From Plectrocnemia conspersa (taxonomy: Eukaryota; Arthropoda; Insecta; Trichoptera; Polycentropodidae), in assembly GCA_009617715.1 (NCBI GenBank), contig VTFK01000211.1, forward strand, positions 434,001 through 498,000: 64,000 nt of DNA. Reading direction: 5' to 3'. The notes beneath the pieces are model-generated. The model saw nothing but the letters and a program-made list of their open reading frames with translations, made no database searches and was not told where the DNA came from. This document shows, one piece after another, positions 1 through 12,251 of the stretch. Made by a program: the position numbers and the translations under genes. The number at the start of each line of letters is the position of its first letter. The stretch's first letter is position 1.

Positions 1-1185
1 TCTCAGAAGTAAAAAATTCATGTCAAAAGCAATAAAATCGTGTCGACACCATTGCAGTGGGAACGCATAGTAACGAGCGTTCCAACTGCAACTGGGCCAA
101 CACGAATATATTGCTATTGAAGTGAATTTTTGACTTCTGAGAAGTGATAACTGTTTTTGCGTCCTCCTATTAACCAAAGTTCGGTTTGAATACACTTTGA
201 CTAATACTCTCATATCAGAAGTCCATGATAACATTGCTAAGGGTAGCTATCATATTTTTAAGTGCAGACAAACTATGAAGCAATATCGAGATGCGACGTC
301 TGTCTGTACTACTTATTCCGCTTATTTTACCTGAGAGACGAGTTGGCTTAGTTTGTATTATGGAGTTCTGAAACTATAAATAATTTTAGAACTTTCGTTA
401 GGTAAAGTTGGGTTAGGTTTGGGTTTGAACAGCAAACGTACGTTTCGCAACTGTAAAAATTGAATTTCATAGACATTTTAGAACAGCATATAATTTCACT
501 AGTGCCTATCAGTTTAATTATATTTTCGAGAGTAGAAATATATATTGGTGAATATGTATTTGGACTGCATTGGTGAACATATAACTTCACTGAAAAAGAC
601 ACATTCACACATTTATACATCGTATATAAATGTATATATTATATTACAATATATGGAAAAGTTGAAATCACATGATTTTACTAGCACCTGCCAGATAAAT
701 TGTATTTTCACTGGTAAAAATATATATCGGTGAAAATGTATTCCGATATGATTTCACTGAAATGACATATTTTAAAAAATATTTTCATTATAGATTGAAG
801 ACCATTTTTTTTTAGATTTTCTTGGAAGAATAACCAGAGAATTTAGGTCATTTTAGCGTTTTTATGGGAGGGGGGCAAAAGTTAGTCAGAAGTGTAACTA
901 CTCTTTCCATCGCGTGCACCACTGCCGTTACCAATACTAGGGCCCTACGAGTCCAACCCTTATGGGCACCCAGCTTGTGACGGCCGTATGAGAGAGACCC
1001 ACTCTTCGTAGTACTATATATTTTATTGGAGTTAATTAGTATTTCTCCGGAGCGCACGGGGAACCATGCTCTCGCTGGTTGTCCTGCATGCATTGCGTAT
1101 TATCCTGCAAAAGTTGGTCAGTCAGTGATCGTTTGATTTTGCTAAATTTTTCTGGAAAATACCCCCCTCCCCCTAAATGACATCT
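1..1185 (+). repeat. Family A fold-back repeat, copy 1, interrupted by a family B insertion
   Basis: This copy is cut by the window edge. It opens with a long inverted repeat (about 1-148) around the core CAAAAGCAATAAAATCGTG. It continues through modules also present near 17, 42 and 54 kb: a block with GTTAGGTTTGGGTTTGAA, then a block of short AT-rich stems with GGTGAAAATGTATT. It ends with the G-rich tract and terminal module at about 1107-1185 (CAGTCAGTGATCG, TTTTTCTGG). Positions 890-1106 are a later insertion. No coding capacity is visible. Confidence 0.7.
890..1106 (-). mobile_element. Family B retroposed repeat, copy 1, with 15-bp target duplication
   Basis: The segment is flanked by near-identical 15-bp direct repeats at 875-889 and 1107-1121 (GCAAAAGTTRGTCAG, one mismatch). 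Read on the minus strand it matches a second copy at 12252-12999, including the shared string GGTAACGGCAGTGGT and a common end near GTAGTYAC. Variable-length target duplications and different start points in the two copies suggest retroposition of a SINE or of a 5'-truncated LINE. I saw no tRNA-like A/B boxes and no long reading frame. It sits inside family A copy 1. Confidence 0.6.
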
Positions 1186-4093
1186 CTGTTTTTTAAGTCG
1201 TGATATGTAACCAACGCACTTTTCTAAGAATTCAAAGTTAAAATGGTTTAGTTTAATTTTACATATCGGTTCATATCATATGGCTTTCATAATGTGACCA
1301 GAGGTGACCTTTTTTCGGTGTCCTCATTTGATATTATCAAAATCTAGTCACCTTATATTTAAAAATATTTATTTTTATAAAAATGTTCTGGTTTTGAATT
1401 AGAAAAAAGTGTCATCTTATATTATATGCACCTAATTTTAATGAATTAATACAATTTCAAAGCAGAAATGGTCGAAAATCTATGGTTAAATTTATATTAA
1501 AAGCTTTTAAGATCCGCTGCATTGAAAACACCACTGAAATAATACATTATCTAAAAAAAATGAAAAACGATTTTCGTCGAAATTTGATGGGTGTCATTTT
1601 TCAACGTACCCATTACCACTTCTCTGTGCTGCATATGCGATAGAGATAAATACGTGTGTGTCACGGACGATAATCTCGAACAATTCAATCAACTATTTAA
1701 AGCCTACATACAAAGCTTGAAAGCTTTCAGACGCGACGCAAAGTTAATTAGCAGAAATCTAAATATAAAACTCCTTTTCCTAATCCATCATATCTTTATC
1801 CTTCCACAGATTCGGTGCACGGCGACCTTGAATCGAGAGCGGGAAGATCGAGCGTTCGCTAATATCGATTCGTCTGAGCCACGTTGTCGTCCATGACGTC
1901 ATAGCATCTGTCAAAACGGACCAAACGTCACCGGTCGGCCAGAGGCGCTCAACCATAATTTTTTATCAATTAAAAAATCCAATACGCCGAATCCAATATC
2001 ACTCGGTGTAAAAATAGCTAATTGTATATTAAAGCGAAACGCTGACTGAAAGGAAAATTATATTTTTGGTTTATTTTTAGATAACCACGCACACGGCACT
2101 CGAATTTCAACCCAAAAATTCCCAATGATTAAATGGGGTTGATATTCATACACTTGTACGTATTTATAACATCTATATTTTAGCAATCTGTGATCTGAAC
2201 AGGAAATTGGGGATATAATATATAAATTTAATTACATATTCATAACGGTAAATATTTTTTTAAATAAAAAATATATTTTTGGAAGCATGAATATATCAAC
2301 GTTTCATATATGACTCCGAATATAATTTTATAAATTGCTAAAATCTCTTGGCAAATGCGTTCCCAATTTTTCCGTTAAAAATATAACAAAAATATAAATA
2401 TATACTCTGATTTATAATATATGTATTCCTAATATTATATAATTTAATATGATTGAGACGCAATTATTTTCCTTCGACGTTAATTAATTAAAATCAAGTT
2501 ATATGAACGTTTGTTTATAGTGAAGCAATCAGAGCAAACAAGGGTTTGAAAGAAGCGATGAATCGATAATGTACTTGTTACCGAAAACAATACTGTACTG
2601 TTAACTTGTTGTTGTCCATTGGGACTCGTCACAAATGAAATACGTCACATTTAAAATATATACGTATATATAGGAAGGAAATAAAGGGAGAGACACTTGC
2701 ACTTGGAGAGAGAATGAAGACAGAGCCAATACAAAGTCTACTCATTTTACAAGTCGTTCGTCCAGTCGATTCCTCCTCCCGGTCCTTAACATCGGAACCA
2801 CACGTAATAGTCGCGATGAAATTAGAAGATTTACTAAAAGCTTATATTATTAAATTTATTTGTCTCTTTAAGACTATTTAAAAACGAAGTTTTTTATCGC
2901 CGACGTGAAACGATACATTAACACTTTATATGCGGGAGACGAAATTCTTCGTTTCGCGACGTTTATCAGTTTAAAGCGGAAGATAATGACGAAACATTGT
3001 TTGTAATATAATAGTCAAATAACACAAATCTGATTAAAATATGACACTTTTGTATTATAAGAAAGTATTTCATTCATCTCACGTCTATCACATTTCAAAT
3101 TATTAAAGTAAATTAATTTAACAAGATATTTATTCGCAAATGAATTCACACCATAAAATTTCCAACAATTTGTTTCAAAATTGTTGGAAAGATATTTTAT
3201 ACATTTTATTTTCACGCATACAGTGTTAAACCGCTTAAGGACGGGATTTTCAATTTTCAAAGATGGAATTATGTATTATGAATCAATATTTGTAGTAAAT
3301 CAAAAAAAAAAGTTTATTTTATTTTTTGCTGAAAATGTATTAATTACCTAAAAAATGAAAAGAAAATAACATTGCTTTTTTGAACAACTTTCGAAAAATA
3401 TTTTAGACATGAAGCGGTATCCATGAACAGTTTCAAAACACGTGTATATAAAACGTTGGTTAAATGAACAAAGGCAGGGTTCGGTGGCAAATGCAAAGGA
3501 ATACATTGTAAAAAAATGCATGTCATTTTATGAATCTTTATGAAGTCGAAATATTAAAAAAATAGATATTAGTATCTAATTTATAGTGGAAACTATTAAA
3601 TTTACAGTGCTTATATATTTATTATAAAAATAGATTCGGTATTCGACTATTAAACTGTGCGAGTTGATGATTCTGACAAATCAATGAATTCACTTCGAAA
3701 AATATTGCTGAAATTCAACAACTGGTCAGTGAATTATAAAATATGGTTATACATATGCTGTTAAATTTCAAGAAGGTTTTTTTTCAAGGATTTGAAAAAA
3801 AACGCAAAAATTAGTAACAGCTTATTTAATAACGGTAAATCCAGAAGAAAATGCCGCTAGATATGACTGATAATATGATTTTAAACCGATTCTAAGGAAA
3901 CAACAAGTTAGATTAAAATACAGCAATGACGAAGAGAAATATTAAAATTGTTATCACGTTTTTAGCTATGTACATATTATAAAAAAATTGTTATAAAGTA
4001 ATATCTTTTGAGCACATATTGTTGTTTTAAAGCGATAATAAATAATATTTTATCACACTGCTATTTTTTTTATTGAAATAGAGAATGTATATA
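1186..4093. other. AT-rich noncoding stretch, no gene recognised
   Basis: A 101-residue frame on the plus strand at 1591-1896 has a CxxC motif near its start (LCCICDR) but resembles no family I know. A TGACGTCA (CRE-like) site lies near 1893-1900, followed by a short GC-richer block to about 1955, which could be an unassigned promoter. A fragment resembling the family A terminal module lies at about 3505-3580. Nothing else is supportable. Confidence 0.4.
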
Positions 4094-4300
4094 CAGTAGA
4101 CCCCCAAATAACACGGTAAATTGGGGACGTGTTATTTGAATGCCTGTTACTTCATGTGTGAGCGAGCTAAAGGGAGGATATCTCACCACCCGCGCCTGAT
4201 TCGTACGTATTGCAAAAAAAATATGGGTATTTTCTAGTCCCCCACTACACGCACCCAAATAGCATGTCCTCAATTTACCGTGTTATTGGGGGGTCTACTG
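4094..4300. mobile_element. pogo/Tigger-like MITE
   Basis: A 207-bp element with terminal inverted repeats of about 35 bp, starting CAGTAGACCCCC and ending GGGGGGTCTACTG. The TIR start resembles pogo/Tigger ends. The expected TA target duplication is imperfect (TA on the left, TT on the right). The centre (about 4157-4195) includes TGAGCGAGC and ATCTCACC next to CGCGCCTGA, resembling one arm of the MITE at 52574-52732. No transposase is present. Confidence 0.65.
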
Positions 4301-4786
4301 TTTATATATAATTGTATGTGTTCGCTTCATGGGATTTTTTTTGGTAACCTATCTTCCATTTTTGTATGTATTTTATATGCTCGATCGATGCTAAATTTTG
4401 TGTAACCTATCTACCGCGTAAATTGAGGTATGTCTGTATTTATTTCAATAAAAAACATAATTCAATAAAGATCAAATTGATTATATCCTGTCAGTATTGC
4501 TATGTGCTAGAGAGAAACTGCCACGAAATAAACAGTCAACAAAGACGTCACAATGCTAAAATTATCATATTTACGACATTTACCTTTGGAGCTTCCATTG
4601 AAACGTACTTTATTATTTGGAAACCGCTGACTGTGCAGCATTAGGTGGGGGGCCACAGACACGTCATTATAACAACGAAAAAACACCTCGAGAGTTTAAA
4701 ATCCTCATATATCCAGTACATCTATCTAGAAGGTTTTCCAGTTATTCTTAGAATTATTTCTTTCAGTTTTCAACCATATACATACA

Positions 4787-4920
4787 TTCGAACGGTCAGA
4801 AGATTGAGAACGGTATATTGCGATGGTCATGGTCGCGAGTTCAAATCTCGAGTCACCTTACTGACCAAGTCTCGTCGTAATTTAGCTAAGTCTATATTTT
4901 CAGCTAAATAGTTTTAATAT
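4787..4920 (+). repeat. tRNA-like sequence, possible SINE head
   Basis: GAGTTCAAATCTC near 4839 resembles a tRNA T-arm/B box. GGTCAG upstream and CTGACC downstream could pair as an acceptor stem. The spacing between T-arm and acceptor is about 8 bases too long and the D-arm and anticodon arm do not fold convincingly. It is therefore not called as a tRNA gene; a degenerate tRNA-derived SINE is the alternative. Confidence 0.2.
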
Positions 4921-7268
4921 AGTCTAGCGCTCTGAACAAAGAGGTCAATGTCAGGTGTTGTCACAGTCGCGCGTTTACGTCACCTTCCAGTTTCGTTATG
5001 AGGTCAACGAGACGAACAAAACGGGCTGTTCTTTGGCCACCGGTAACTGGTCATCGGACTATTTTTTGCGTCGACAAACCTTGACAATCCCCTGATAACG
5101 GCTCAAACGCTGCATGAAATATATAAAGAAAACGACCGTGAACATATTATAACTGCGCCAGTTATGATACTTCTACGTAAAAAACGACAGTATGAGTGCA
5201 AACCTATCATATATAATTCGTATCTAAAGGTCGAACATCTGAGAAGATCATTGATAATTAAATAGGCCCACCTGCGCAAGGCGATAAGCCGATACATTTT
5301 TGAACACAAATTTGGTTTCTAAGAATACATGAGCGTTTTATTGTCTAGATTTAGTGAAATCGATAGTTGGTTCATAAATACCATTTCAGGAAAATCAGTA
5401 CCTCAAGATATGATATAATACATTAAAAATGCAATCGTTCCAAATCATATATATGTATCATCAAAGGTAAGCAGTGTAAAATTAATAGGTTTAAATCAAA
5501 CTAAAATACTTGCAAAGTTTTTTTGTCGAGTATAATCTTTTAGTTGTATTTTCAATGAGATCTACTTACGTGTACATGCGTACTATTTGACCCTATCTGG
5601 CATTGGACCAATGCAACACATGCCGCAGTTTTTGAAGTTATATAATAAAAAAAATTCAATACATTTATGTAATAAGTGCTATAATATAAATAAAATTTGC
5701 TAACGAGATTTACTCGTTCCTTATTCGAAATCTATTCAGATGTACATTTTTAGGGTATTATATATAGTAACGGGATTATTCGACCGACTTGTGATAATAT
5801 CGTTATATTTAATAGCATTCGTTCTGAAACATCAGTTATATGATGTTATCGAATTATAACGTTTTTTAGACCGTCAAAAAGAATGCTCAAACATTGTATT
5901 GTAATATACAATACATAACTAAATAATCTCGATAAGTCGACAGTTTCCATACATCACGATGTTACTCCGTTTTTTTAATGTCTTTAGTTATCATGTATTA
6001 GTTTGATAAAATAATATTTTATTACACTACTATACCAAACGAAAAATAATAAGTTTATTACTCTACAACTAGCAAAGTAACCGTTGAAATAACGACAGAA
6101 ACCAAAATTAATCCGGTCCAACCAAAACGAAACAATAGAAAGTAAAATATTACGTTAGGCAAATCTGTCTTTCGGTTGAGATTGAGTGAAGGAGATTGCC
6201 TAAAGTCACTGCATCGAATGGAAAATAATTTTTATATATATATACATATATTTTAACATTTTTAGGGAACATATTTTATTTCAGTATATCCGTCTTTCTA
6301 ATAGACCAATAGACGACCTTTCGATCGCTAGATCGCAACAGTAAAATCGATAAAAACTCGTCATTGAACTGTGCTTAAAAGTTTTTTGGTTTCAAGAAAA
6401 AAATCTTACATCAAAGTTAGACTTTGATCAAAATTTGGACGTATGCGGTGCTATCTTATCGCGAAATCGCTCAAAAAAATCCCAACATAAACGTGACGAA
6501 TATAGAAAAAATGTGGAAATTTGAGATACACGGACATTTACATATACGTATACAGTACGCGGCTTTGTTTGTTAAAATAATTGGGTACCAACGAAAATTA
6601 CCCCATTGACTGAAACATTTTCATTGCAACATTGAAACGAGTTTATATTGTTTGCTTCCGTGACCTAACACAACAAATGATACACATTAATCAAAAGTTT
6701 CTTATGTATACAAATTAATCTACAAATTACGCGGTATAGGTAAATATCTGCTTATTTTCCAGTGAAATTTGACTTCACTTTTAGACGAATTTTATACATC
6801 TATAATTCGTAAAAAAGATAGTGTTCAAAAGTGTATTTATAAAAACATGTCTACTATAGTGTTATTAACTCAATATTAATTAAATTAACATAAAAATATA
6901 TAATATAATAGTAAAAAATAAACGATAAAAACAAATTTTCTAACTCTATGTGCAAAATATGAAAAAAAAGTATATATTGGTAGATACTTTAGATTGCACT
7001 TGCTAAATGCGAATTTGATTTCGCAACGCACGAGCGTGTTTCAAAACAAAAAATATAAATATATAATCTTATAAACCGAGCGCTTCTTAGATTTTTACAA
7101 AAAACAACTACAAATATATTAAGTTTTCTTTACTGTTATTTATCTATACATATTAAATTTTAAGTGCGATTGCATTTTGTAGTGATGCTTCGCATTTCGC
7201 ATCACAACCACAGCGTTTTCGAAACTAACCAAATGAGTGCTAAAATTTAAATTATCACTAGACAAATT
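4921..7268. other. AT-rich noncoding stretch, nothing recognised
   Basis: Only short frames without family resemblance and simple AT-rich sequence. No RNA gene or transposon end was recognised. Confidence 0.4.
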
Positions 7269-7276
7269 GCCTAGAT

Positions 7277-7532
7277 CAGTGGTATTCAACCTGGTGGTCC
7301 GCGGACCGGCACCCATCCGCAAGAAATTATAAAAAATATAAAGTATATCAAATTTGCTGGCAAAAAAGCAGCAGCAGATGTCGCACTAACAATTTTTTTT
7401 AATTTTATAGCATTAGATTAAATAAATAATATTATATCTAACATTGGTTTTTATTTTGGGTTGACGCCAGTCCGCGAAATATTTTTTCCCATTTTTGCCG
7501 GGCCGCGGATGTAAAAAGGTTGAAGAGCACTG
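7277..7532. mobile_element. hAT-type MITE with perfect 8-bp target duplication
   Basis: A 256-bp element beginning CAGTGGTATTCAACC and ending GGTTGAAGAGCACTG, giving TIRs of about 15 bp with two mismatches. It is flanked by identical 8-bp direct repeats GCCTAGAT at 7269-7276 and 7533-7540. The 8-bp duplication and CAGTG ends are the hallmarks of hAT transposons. The interior is noncoding, with GC-rich subterminal blocks (GGTCCGCGGACC). Confidence 0.85.
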
Positions 7533-8251
7533 GCCTAGATCGTTTGCAAGCGGTTTTTTTGAGAATAATTTCTCCTAGTTTTGTAGAATATGTTACACCA
7601 TAACGTTTATCAATGCTCATTGAGTGATTATTGACAGCTGTCTGATTTACAGCGCTGCCAACATATGAAACTCGAATTTGATCATTCTGCCAATTCTACA
7701 CAATTATAGTAGTTGCTGATAACTCAATTTTCCATTTATATTTAACTAGTACTGTTAGGTCTAACACAAGCAATAAAAAAATACGCAAGGAAGAAGTTGT
7801 AACATAAATGAACGAACAATAATATTATAGTATTTACATCAAAGGACGAAAAAATTGTCACGATATAGACTAGACGTGGATTATCCAATAAGTACTATGT
7901 ACTATTCCCACATAGTAAATTCCTACATTATGTAAAATAAATTGGTGAAAGAAAGAGGTCAAAAAACGTCATTTATTTTTGATGTAAGACATTTATCAAT
8001 TACAATATAATCAAAAACAGTAAAAAATGACGATGATTACAAAATTTTGTTAAAAATTAAATTAAAAATAACTTTGAAAAAAAATCAGCCTAATTTAAAA
8101 ATTTGTTTTTTTATTGACTTGTTTTGCGTAAGTCGCAATTTTTTACTCAAAATATTAGAGCGATTTTAAAATATGATATTTTCAGAAAAACATTAAATTT
8201 TTAACCAGTCATGCATAAAATTAACACTGAATTTTCAGCAACATGTAAGTG

Positions 8252-8410
8252 TTAACCCTTTGATTGCCGAAATCAGATATAAGCTGTTTTTGCGACTTTG
8301 GCAATAATTGGTGGATCCGATGTCATCGTTAAAAAAGGAATCGGATATATTTTTAATGGTCTGTTTACGATTATCAGGAATCAGATTTTTTTATTATGTT
8401 ATACATAGAT
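8252..8410 (+). repeat. piggyBac-like MITE remnant, TTAACCCTTTG end
   Basis: The sequence starts TTAACCCTTTGATTGCCGAA and shares GATGTCATCGTT and other blocks with the reverse complement of the element at 32767-32920. TTAA next to CCCTTTG is typical of piggyBac-type ends. The right end of this copy is not recognisable. Confidence 0.45.
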
Positions 8411-8766
8411 ATTTATAGTTGAGTGTAAGATGGGAAGAAGCAGAAACTTGTCGAATATATAATGTAATGAAACTATTTCTGCTAGATTTTGTGGAATTTG
8501 TATTGAAAAATATGTTTTTATTTATCCTTTAATTATTTAAATAAACTAGTACGGATTATTTATATTTATTCCTAGCATAAGTTTGATATTGACTTATTCT
8601 TATGAGATTAAATTTTCTCGCGTTGTTTTTTTATTTAAATTATCGTAAGCGTATGTATCATTTAATCACGGTGTTTTCACGCGATTCTTATTAATTAAAT
8701 ATTTTGCTTGGTTTGGAGATATTAATTATGTATCTTTACACACCGAGGAAGTACGCTAAATTACAG

Positions 8767-8791
8767 CTCTCGCTCTCTCTCTCTCTCTCTC
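8767..8791 (+). repeat. (CT)n microsatellite
   Basis: A short pure CT tract in an AT-rich setting. Confidence 0.8.
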
Positions 8792-8862
8792 ATTTAATGT
8801 TCAATTTACTTTTACGGCAAAGGGAATAATAGTACAGCTCCTGTAGCTTTAATTATATGACT

Positions 8863-8904
8863 CGATCGGAATTAGTGATTATTATATAATTCTAATTCCG
8901 ATCG
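8863..8904. repeat. Perfect 13-bp inverted repeat
   Basis: CGATCGGAATTAG at 8863-8875 and its exact reverse complement at 8892-8904 are separated by 16 bases. It could be a MITE remnant or a hairpin; no function is evident. Confidence 0.6.
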
Positions 8905-9375
8905 ATCATCATAGATTTTCCTAATCTCGCTGCTGAATAATTAAAATAAAATCGAGCTAGGTCGTGCATAGTGAAATCTATTGATTTTAATCTGGTTTAT
9001 CACTACTTAGTAGTCGGTGATTGTGTTTACATCGTTGTAGAATAAATACATTTCGTATGAAACGAACGATATCTAAAACATTTAAATTTGTACAATTGAA
9101 ACATTGATTGTGCAAACGAGCTGTAGGACAATCTGAGAGTTATCAGTATCGTCAGACGATATAAAAAATCACGATAATTACAATGTATTATTAACGCAAA
9201 TCGAAGATGAGATCCAAGGTGCAAAAATGCGATTAGGCCATTTACGAAAATCGCGTGACTAGCCTCTATTTCCGATCGCGAGCGATTTACGTAATAACCA
9301 TAAGTTAAAGGTGTATGTATATTCGGTTTTTAATTGTTAGCAATACATATTGGCGAAATCGATCGACCCGCGAAA

Positions 9376-9457
9376 ATGTTACGGATCGCCGAACGACACG
9401 TCACTCGGGCCATTACTCATCGCAACGGTGTGCATTGTGCATCGTTCACAACTAAAA
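9376..9457 (+). CDS. Candidate first coding exon with a mitochondrial-presequence-like N-terminus
   Basis: From the ATG at 9376 a 27-codon frame rich in Arg, Ala, Thr and His (begins MLRIAERHVTRAITHR) reaches a consensus donor GTAAGT at 9458. Net positive charge, no acidic run and amphipathic spacing fit a mitochondrial targeting peptide. I found no matching downstream exon on this strand, so the gene is unidentified and the call is tentative. It lies just upstream of a CpG-rich block and could equally be a chance frame. Confidence 0.22.
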
Positions 9458-9689
9458 GTAAGTACACAATGAAGTTGAATTTTGTGACACGTGACATTTG
9501 GATAGCTGTCAAATTTTTTCAAACAACAACATCGACCTATCTGTCTTAATCGAATTACCATGAACGACCATGGACGAGCTGCGCGAAAAATTCAAACTTA
9601 CGACCCGCGTTTAAAAAAGAATCAACGCATTTTCCGGGTTAGCGACACCTGAACACGTGCATCGATCGATAGATCGCATGCATTAATCT

Positions 9690-10135
9690 CGCAGTGCGGG
9701 TGCAAATCGCACTTCGGGCGGATCGATCAATTTAAAACACCGCTGGTCGACGCGTGCATGGCAACCCCGCAGCGATGCGAGACTATGTAGAGAAGGAATG
9801 ACAGGAGGCGGAGGTGGAGGAGGCGGAAGCGGCGCGACACTCACAATTCCTTCTGGATCATGGCGGTGCTGTGGCGATCGAGCGCTGCGTGCGGTGCGAA
9901 CTAGGCAAATTGTGCGGCGCCGCTTCGGTCGGTTCGGCGCTCGAACGTCGCTCGACACTCGACGGGCGGCGGTCGCCGTCGGACTGGCGCTAGCGGCGCT
10001 CGCGGGCCTCTGCGACCACTGCGACCACTGCGCAAACGCACATCGCCCGGACGTGACGTCAATACGCGACGCGCGCGCCATCTTTCAAATACGCAACGAT
10101 CGGGCGATCGATTTTCAACGCCGCGGCCGATTTCA
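9690..10135. promoter_or_regulatory. CpG-rich island, probable promoter region of an unidentified gene
   Basis: The GC and CpG content is far above the surrounding DNA, with many CGATCG, GCGCGC and GGCGG strings. It also has a CRE-like TGACGTCA near 10052 and a short tandem GCGACCACT near 10010-10030. Long overlapping frames on both strands (one with a run of prolines) are explained by the composition and are not called genes. In an AT-rich insect genome such a block usually marks a promoter and 5' exon, but no downstream coding exon could be linked to it. Confidence 0.4.
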
Positions 10136-10656
10136 AATTATAATTCGTTTTCAAATCTAACTTTTCTTTTTTTCTTCCAGGACTTCAAAAATTCATGTTT
10201 ATATTATAAGATAAACACTAAAAATAAACAATTATCTCAGAGATAATTGTTCAAAGAGAAAATATGTGAAAAAATAAAGTCATCATGGAAATTTTTGTCC
10301 GAGAAGGATAACGATGAACAGATTACTACGAAATTACTTTAATTGGTTGAATTAAATAGTTTTCAATTGGAAATAGGTCAAACATATGGTCATGTAGATC
10401 TTGAAAGATATCTATGCCCATGAAACATTTTAATATCACATTGCCAATTTGTTTTTTATTTAATTTTGGCACTGAATTAACTATAGTTATACTTATAATA
10501 CTTTTAATGTAAATTTCAGTTTTTAAGCAAACACAGATGACATCTTCTGATGGGTATATTAAACCTCCCTACTTTTTCAAGTCGATTAATGAACAACTAA
10601 TGAAGCTATTATTTTTACAAAATAAAACATTACAGCCAGTTTTACATTATATTATT

Positions 10657-12200
10657 TCAACTATTGATTTTACAATGTAGTCTGCTATATATATAATATT
10701 TAACTATATGTTGATTGAAGCTAGATAAACTGGTAGGGTCCTTCTTAAAATAAATTCCTACGCTATTTATGAATGAATCATCTGTAGTAATTATTTTATG
10801 TTTTTCTGCTGAATAAGTGATTATTTTAATTGCTAATGAACAGTTTAAAATTGATATATTTCCTAAAGGAATACGACTTCCATTAAAATTGCCATGTAGC
10901 TCTATATGAATCAGCCTTTTCTTATAAGTTACTTTTAATTGACGAGCAGTAGAATTATTATTTGCACCCACGTGAGATTTTATATTACAAAAAAAACGTT
11001 TCTGGATTATCTTGGCTACATTGATATGATGGCAAATATTTAATATATTCATTTTTAACTACAACATTTTTAAAGAGCTAAAATACTGTTAATACAAACT
11101 AATAAACCTAAAAACACAGTTTTTCTATTTGCACACATAAGTTTTGATCCATCATGAACTACCTTCAATGACATTAAATATTCTTCAGCCTTATTTAAAT
11201 ATCCTAAGATAATATTAAAATTTTCTGAATTTAAGGGCGTTTTAAAACCTAAATGTCGTGAATTTCTGGAATTTAAAATATCAAATAAGTTGTTCATTAA
11301 TCGCAGGAAATTCACGGTACCGGAAACATTTTAAAACATTGCGACAAAATATCACCGAATCGGCGATAGTATTACTAAATATCTGACTTGCTAGTTTACT
11401 TTCATCTTCTGTTTTTTAAAAATTATGTACTGCGAACGTAATTTATTACATACATAGAAAACCTATTTAACTTGAAATGCATTCAATTGAACTAAATAGT
11501 TCCAATCTACTAATTTCGAACAATTATCTACAATTTTTTTAAATTCAAAAGTGTTTTTAACTAATTTTATCACGTGACAAGCATTTAAGAATACGCAAAT
11601 ATCACTTTTAGAAATAGAGTGACTAAATGTTGTTTTTAAATTATAACTGTTTAATGAGTCTCAATAACTCATTTGCCATTGAAATATTAGTGAGATAACC
11701 ATCAAATGTTAATAAAATAATTTCTATATCAGTGTCGTGGAGTTTTTCCATACATTATTTTAATAATTCTGCTTTTTGATCTGAGCTAATAGAATCGATT
11801 AAAAATACCTTACCGGAAGTTTCCAATTACCATAAATACGCACGACCATAAATATCAGGGCTTCTTTAGCAATTTTCAAGTTCTCTCCCTCCTTTGCCGT
11901 GCTAAAATCTATATAACCGTGATATTTTTTATCATCCCATTCTATTGTACTTTTTGCCTAATAGCCTTTCATCCAAAACTAAAGAACAAATAAATTTATA
12001 TTTGGAACTCTTGGTCTTCAATTTTAATGCTTGTAGTGATTCACTGGTGAAGCCTGGTTCCCCGTCTATTGAGTTGTACCATTTAGCTAATGTTCGTCTA
12101 TGAGGCAAACAAGTATTAAAATACTTCCGAACATAAGCGTATGCTTATGTCCGGAACTTTGTTAATTTGACGTTCTACCAAATCTTTACATTTTAAATTA
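10657..12200 (-). pseudogene. P-element/THAP9-like transposase, decayed
   Basis: On the minus strand several frames join into a P-type transposase in the right order. At about 12050-12145 is a segment with LPHRRTLAKWYNSIDGEPGF. Then come pieces with YHGYIDFSTAKEGENLKIAK and WKLPVRYFLIDSIS (about 11750-11930), then RLMNNLFDILNSRNSRHLGF (11070-11315), and last the GANNNSTARQLKVTYKKRLI segment (10657-11052). These match conserved blocks of the P transposase/THAP9 family (RNase H-like catalytic region, insertion domain, C-terminal region). Several frameshifts and stops separate the pieces, the N-terminal THAP zinc finger was not found, and I could not recognise the terminal inverted repeats. It is an inactive fossil copy. 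Confidence 0.75.
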
Positions 12201-12251
12201 ATTTCACTTCACAATTTTTTTTATTCCACCTTTTTGTTTGTTAAAGGCATC

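Noticed and set aside
848..1093. 81-codon minus-strand frame
   Set aside because: Lies within the family B repeat; the second copy does not keep the same frame.
4787..4870. Possible tRNA gene
   Set aside because: T-arm-like sequence present, but arm spacing and acceptor pairing do not make a normal cloverleaf.
9683..10160. Overlapping 120- and 132-codon frames on opposite strands, one with a polyproline run
   Set aside because: The block is CpG-rich, which removes stop codons in all frames; no family resemblance and no supporting splice structure.
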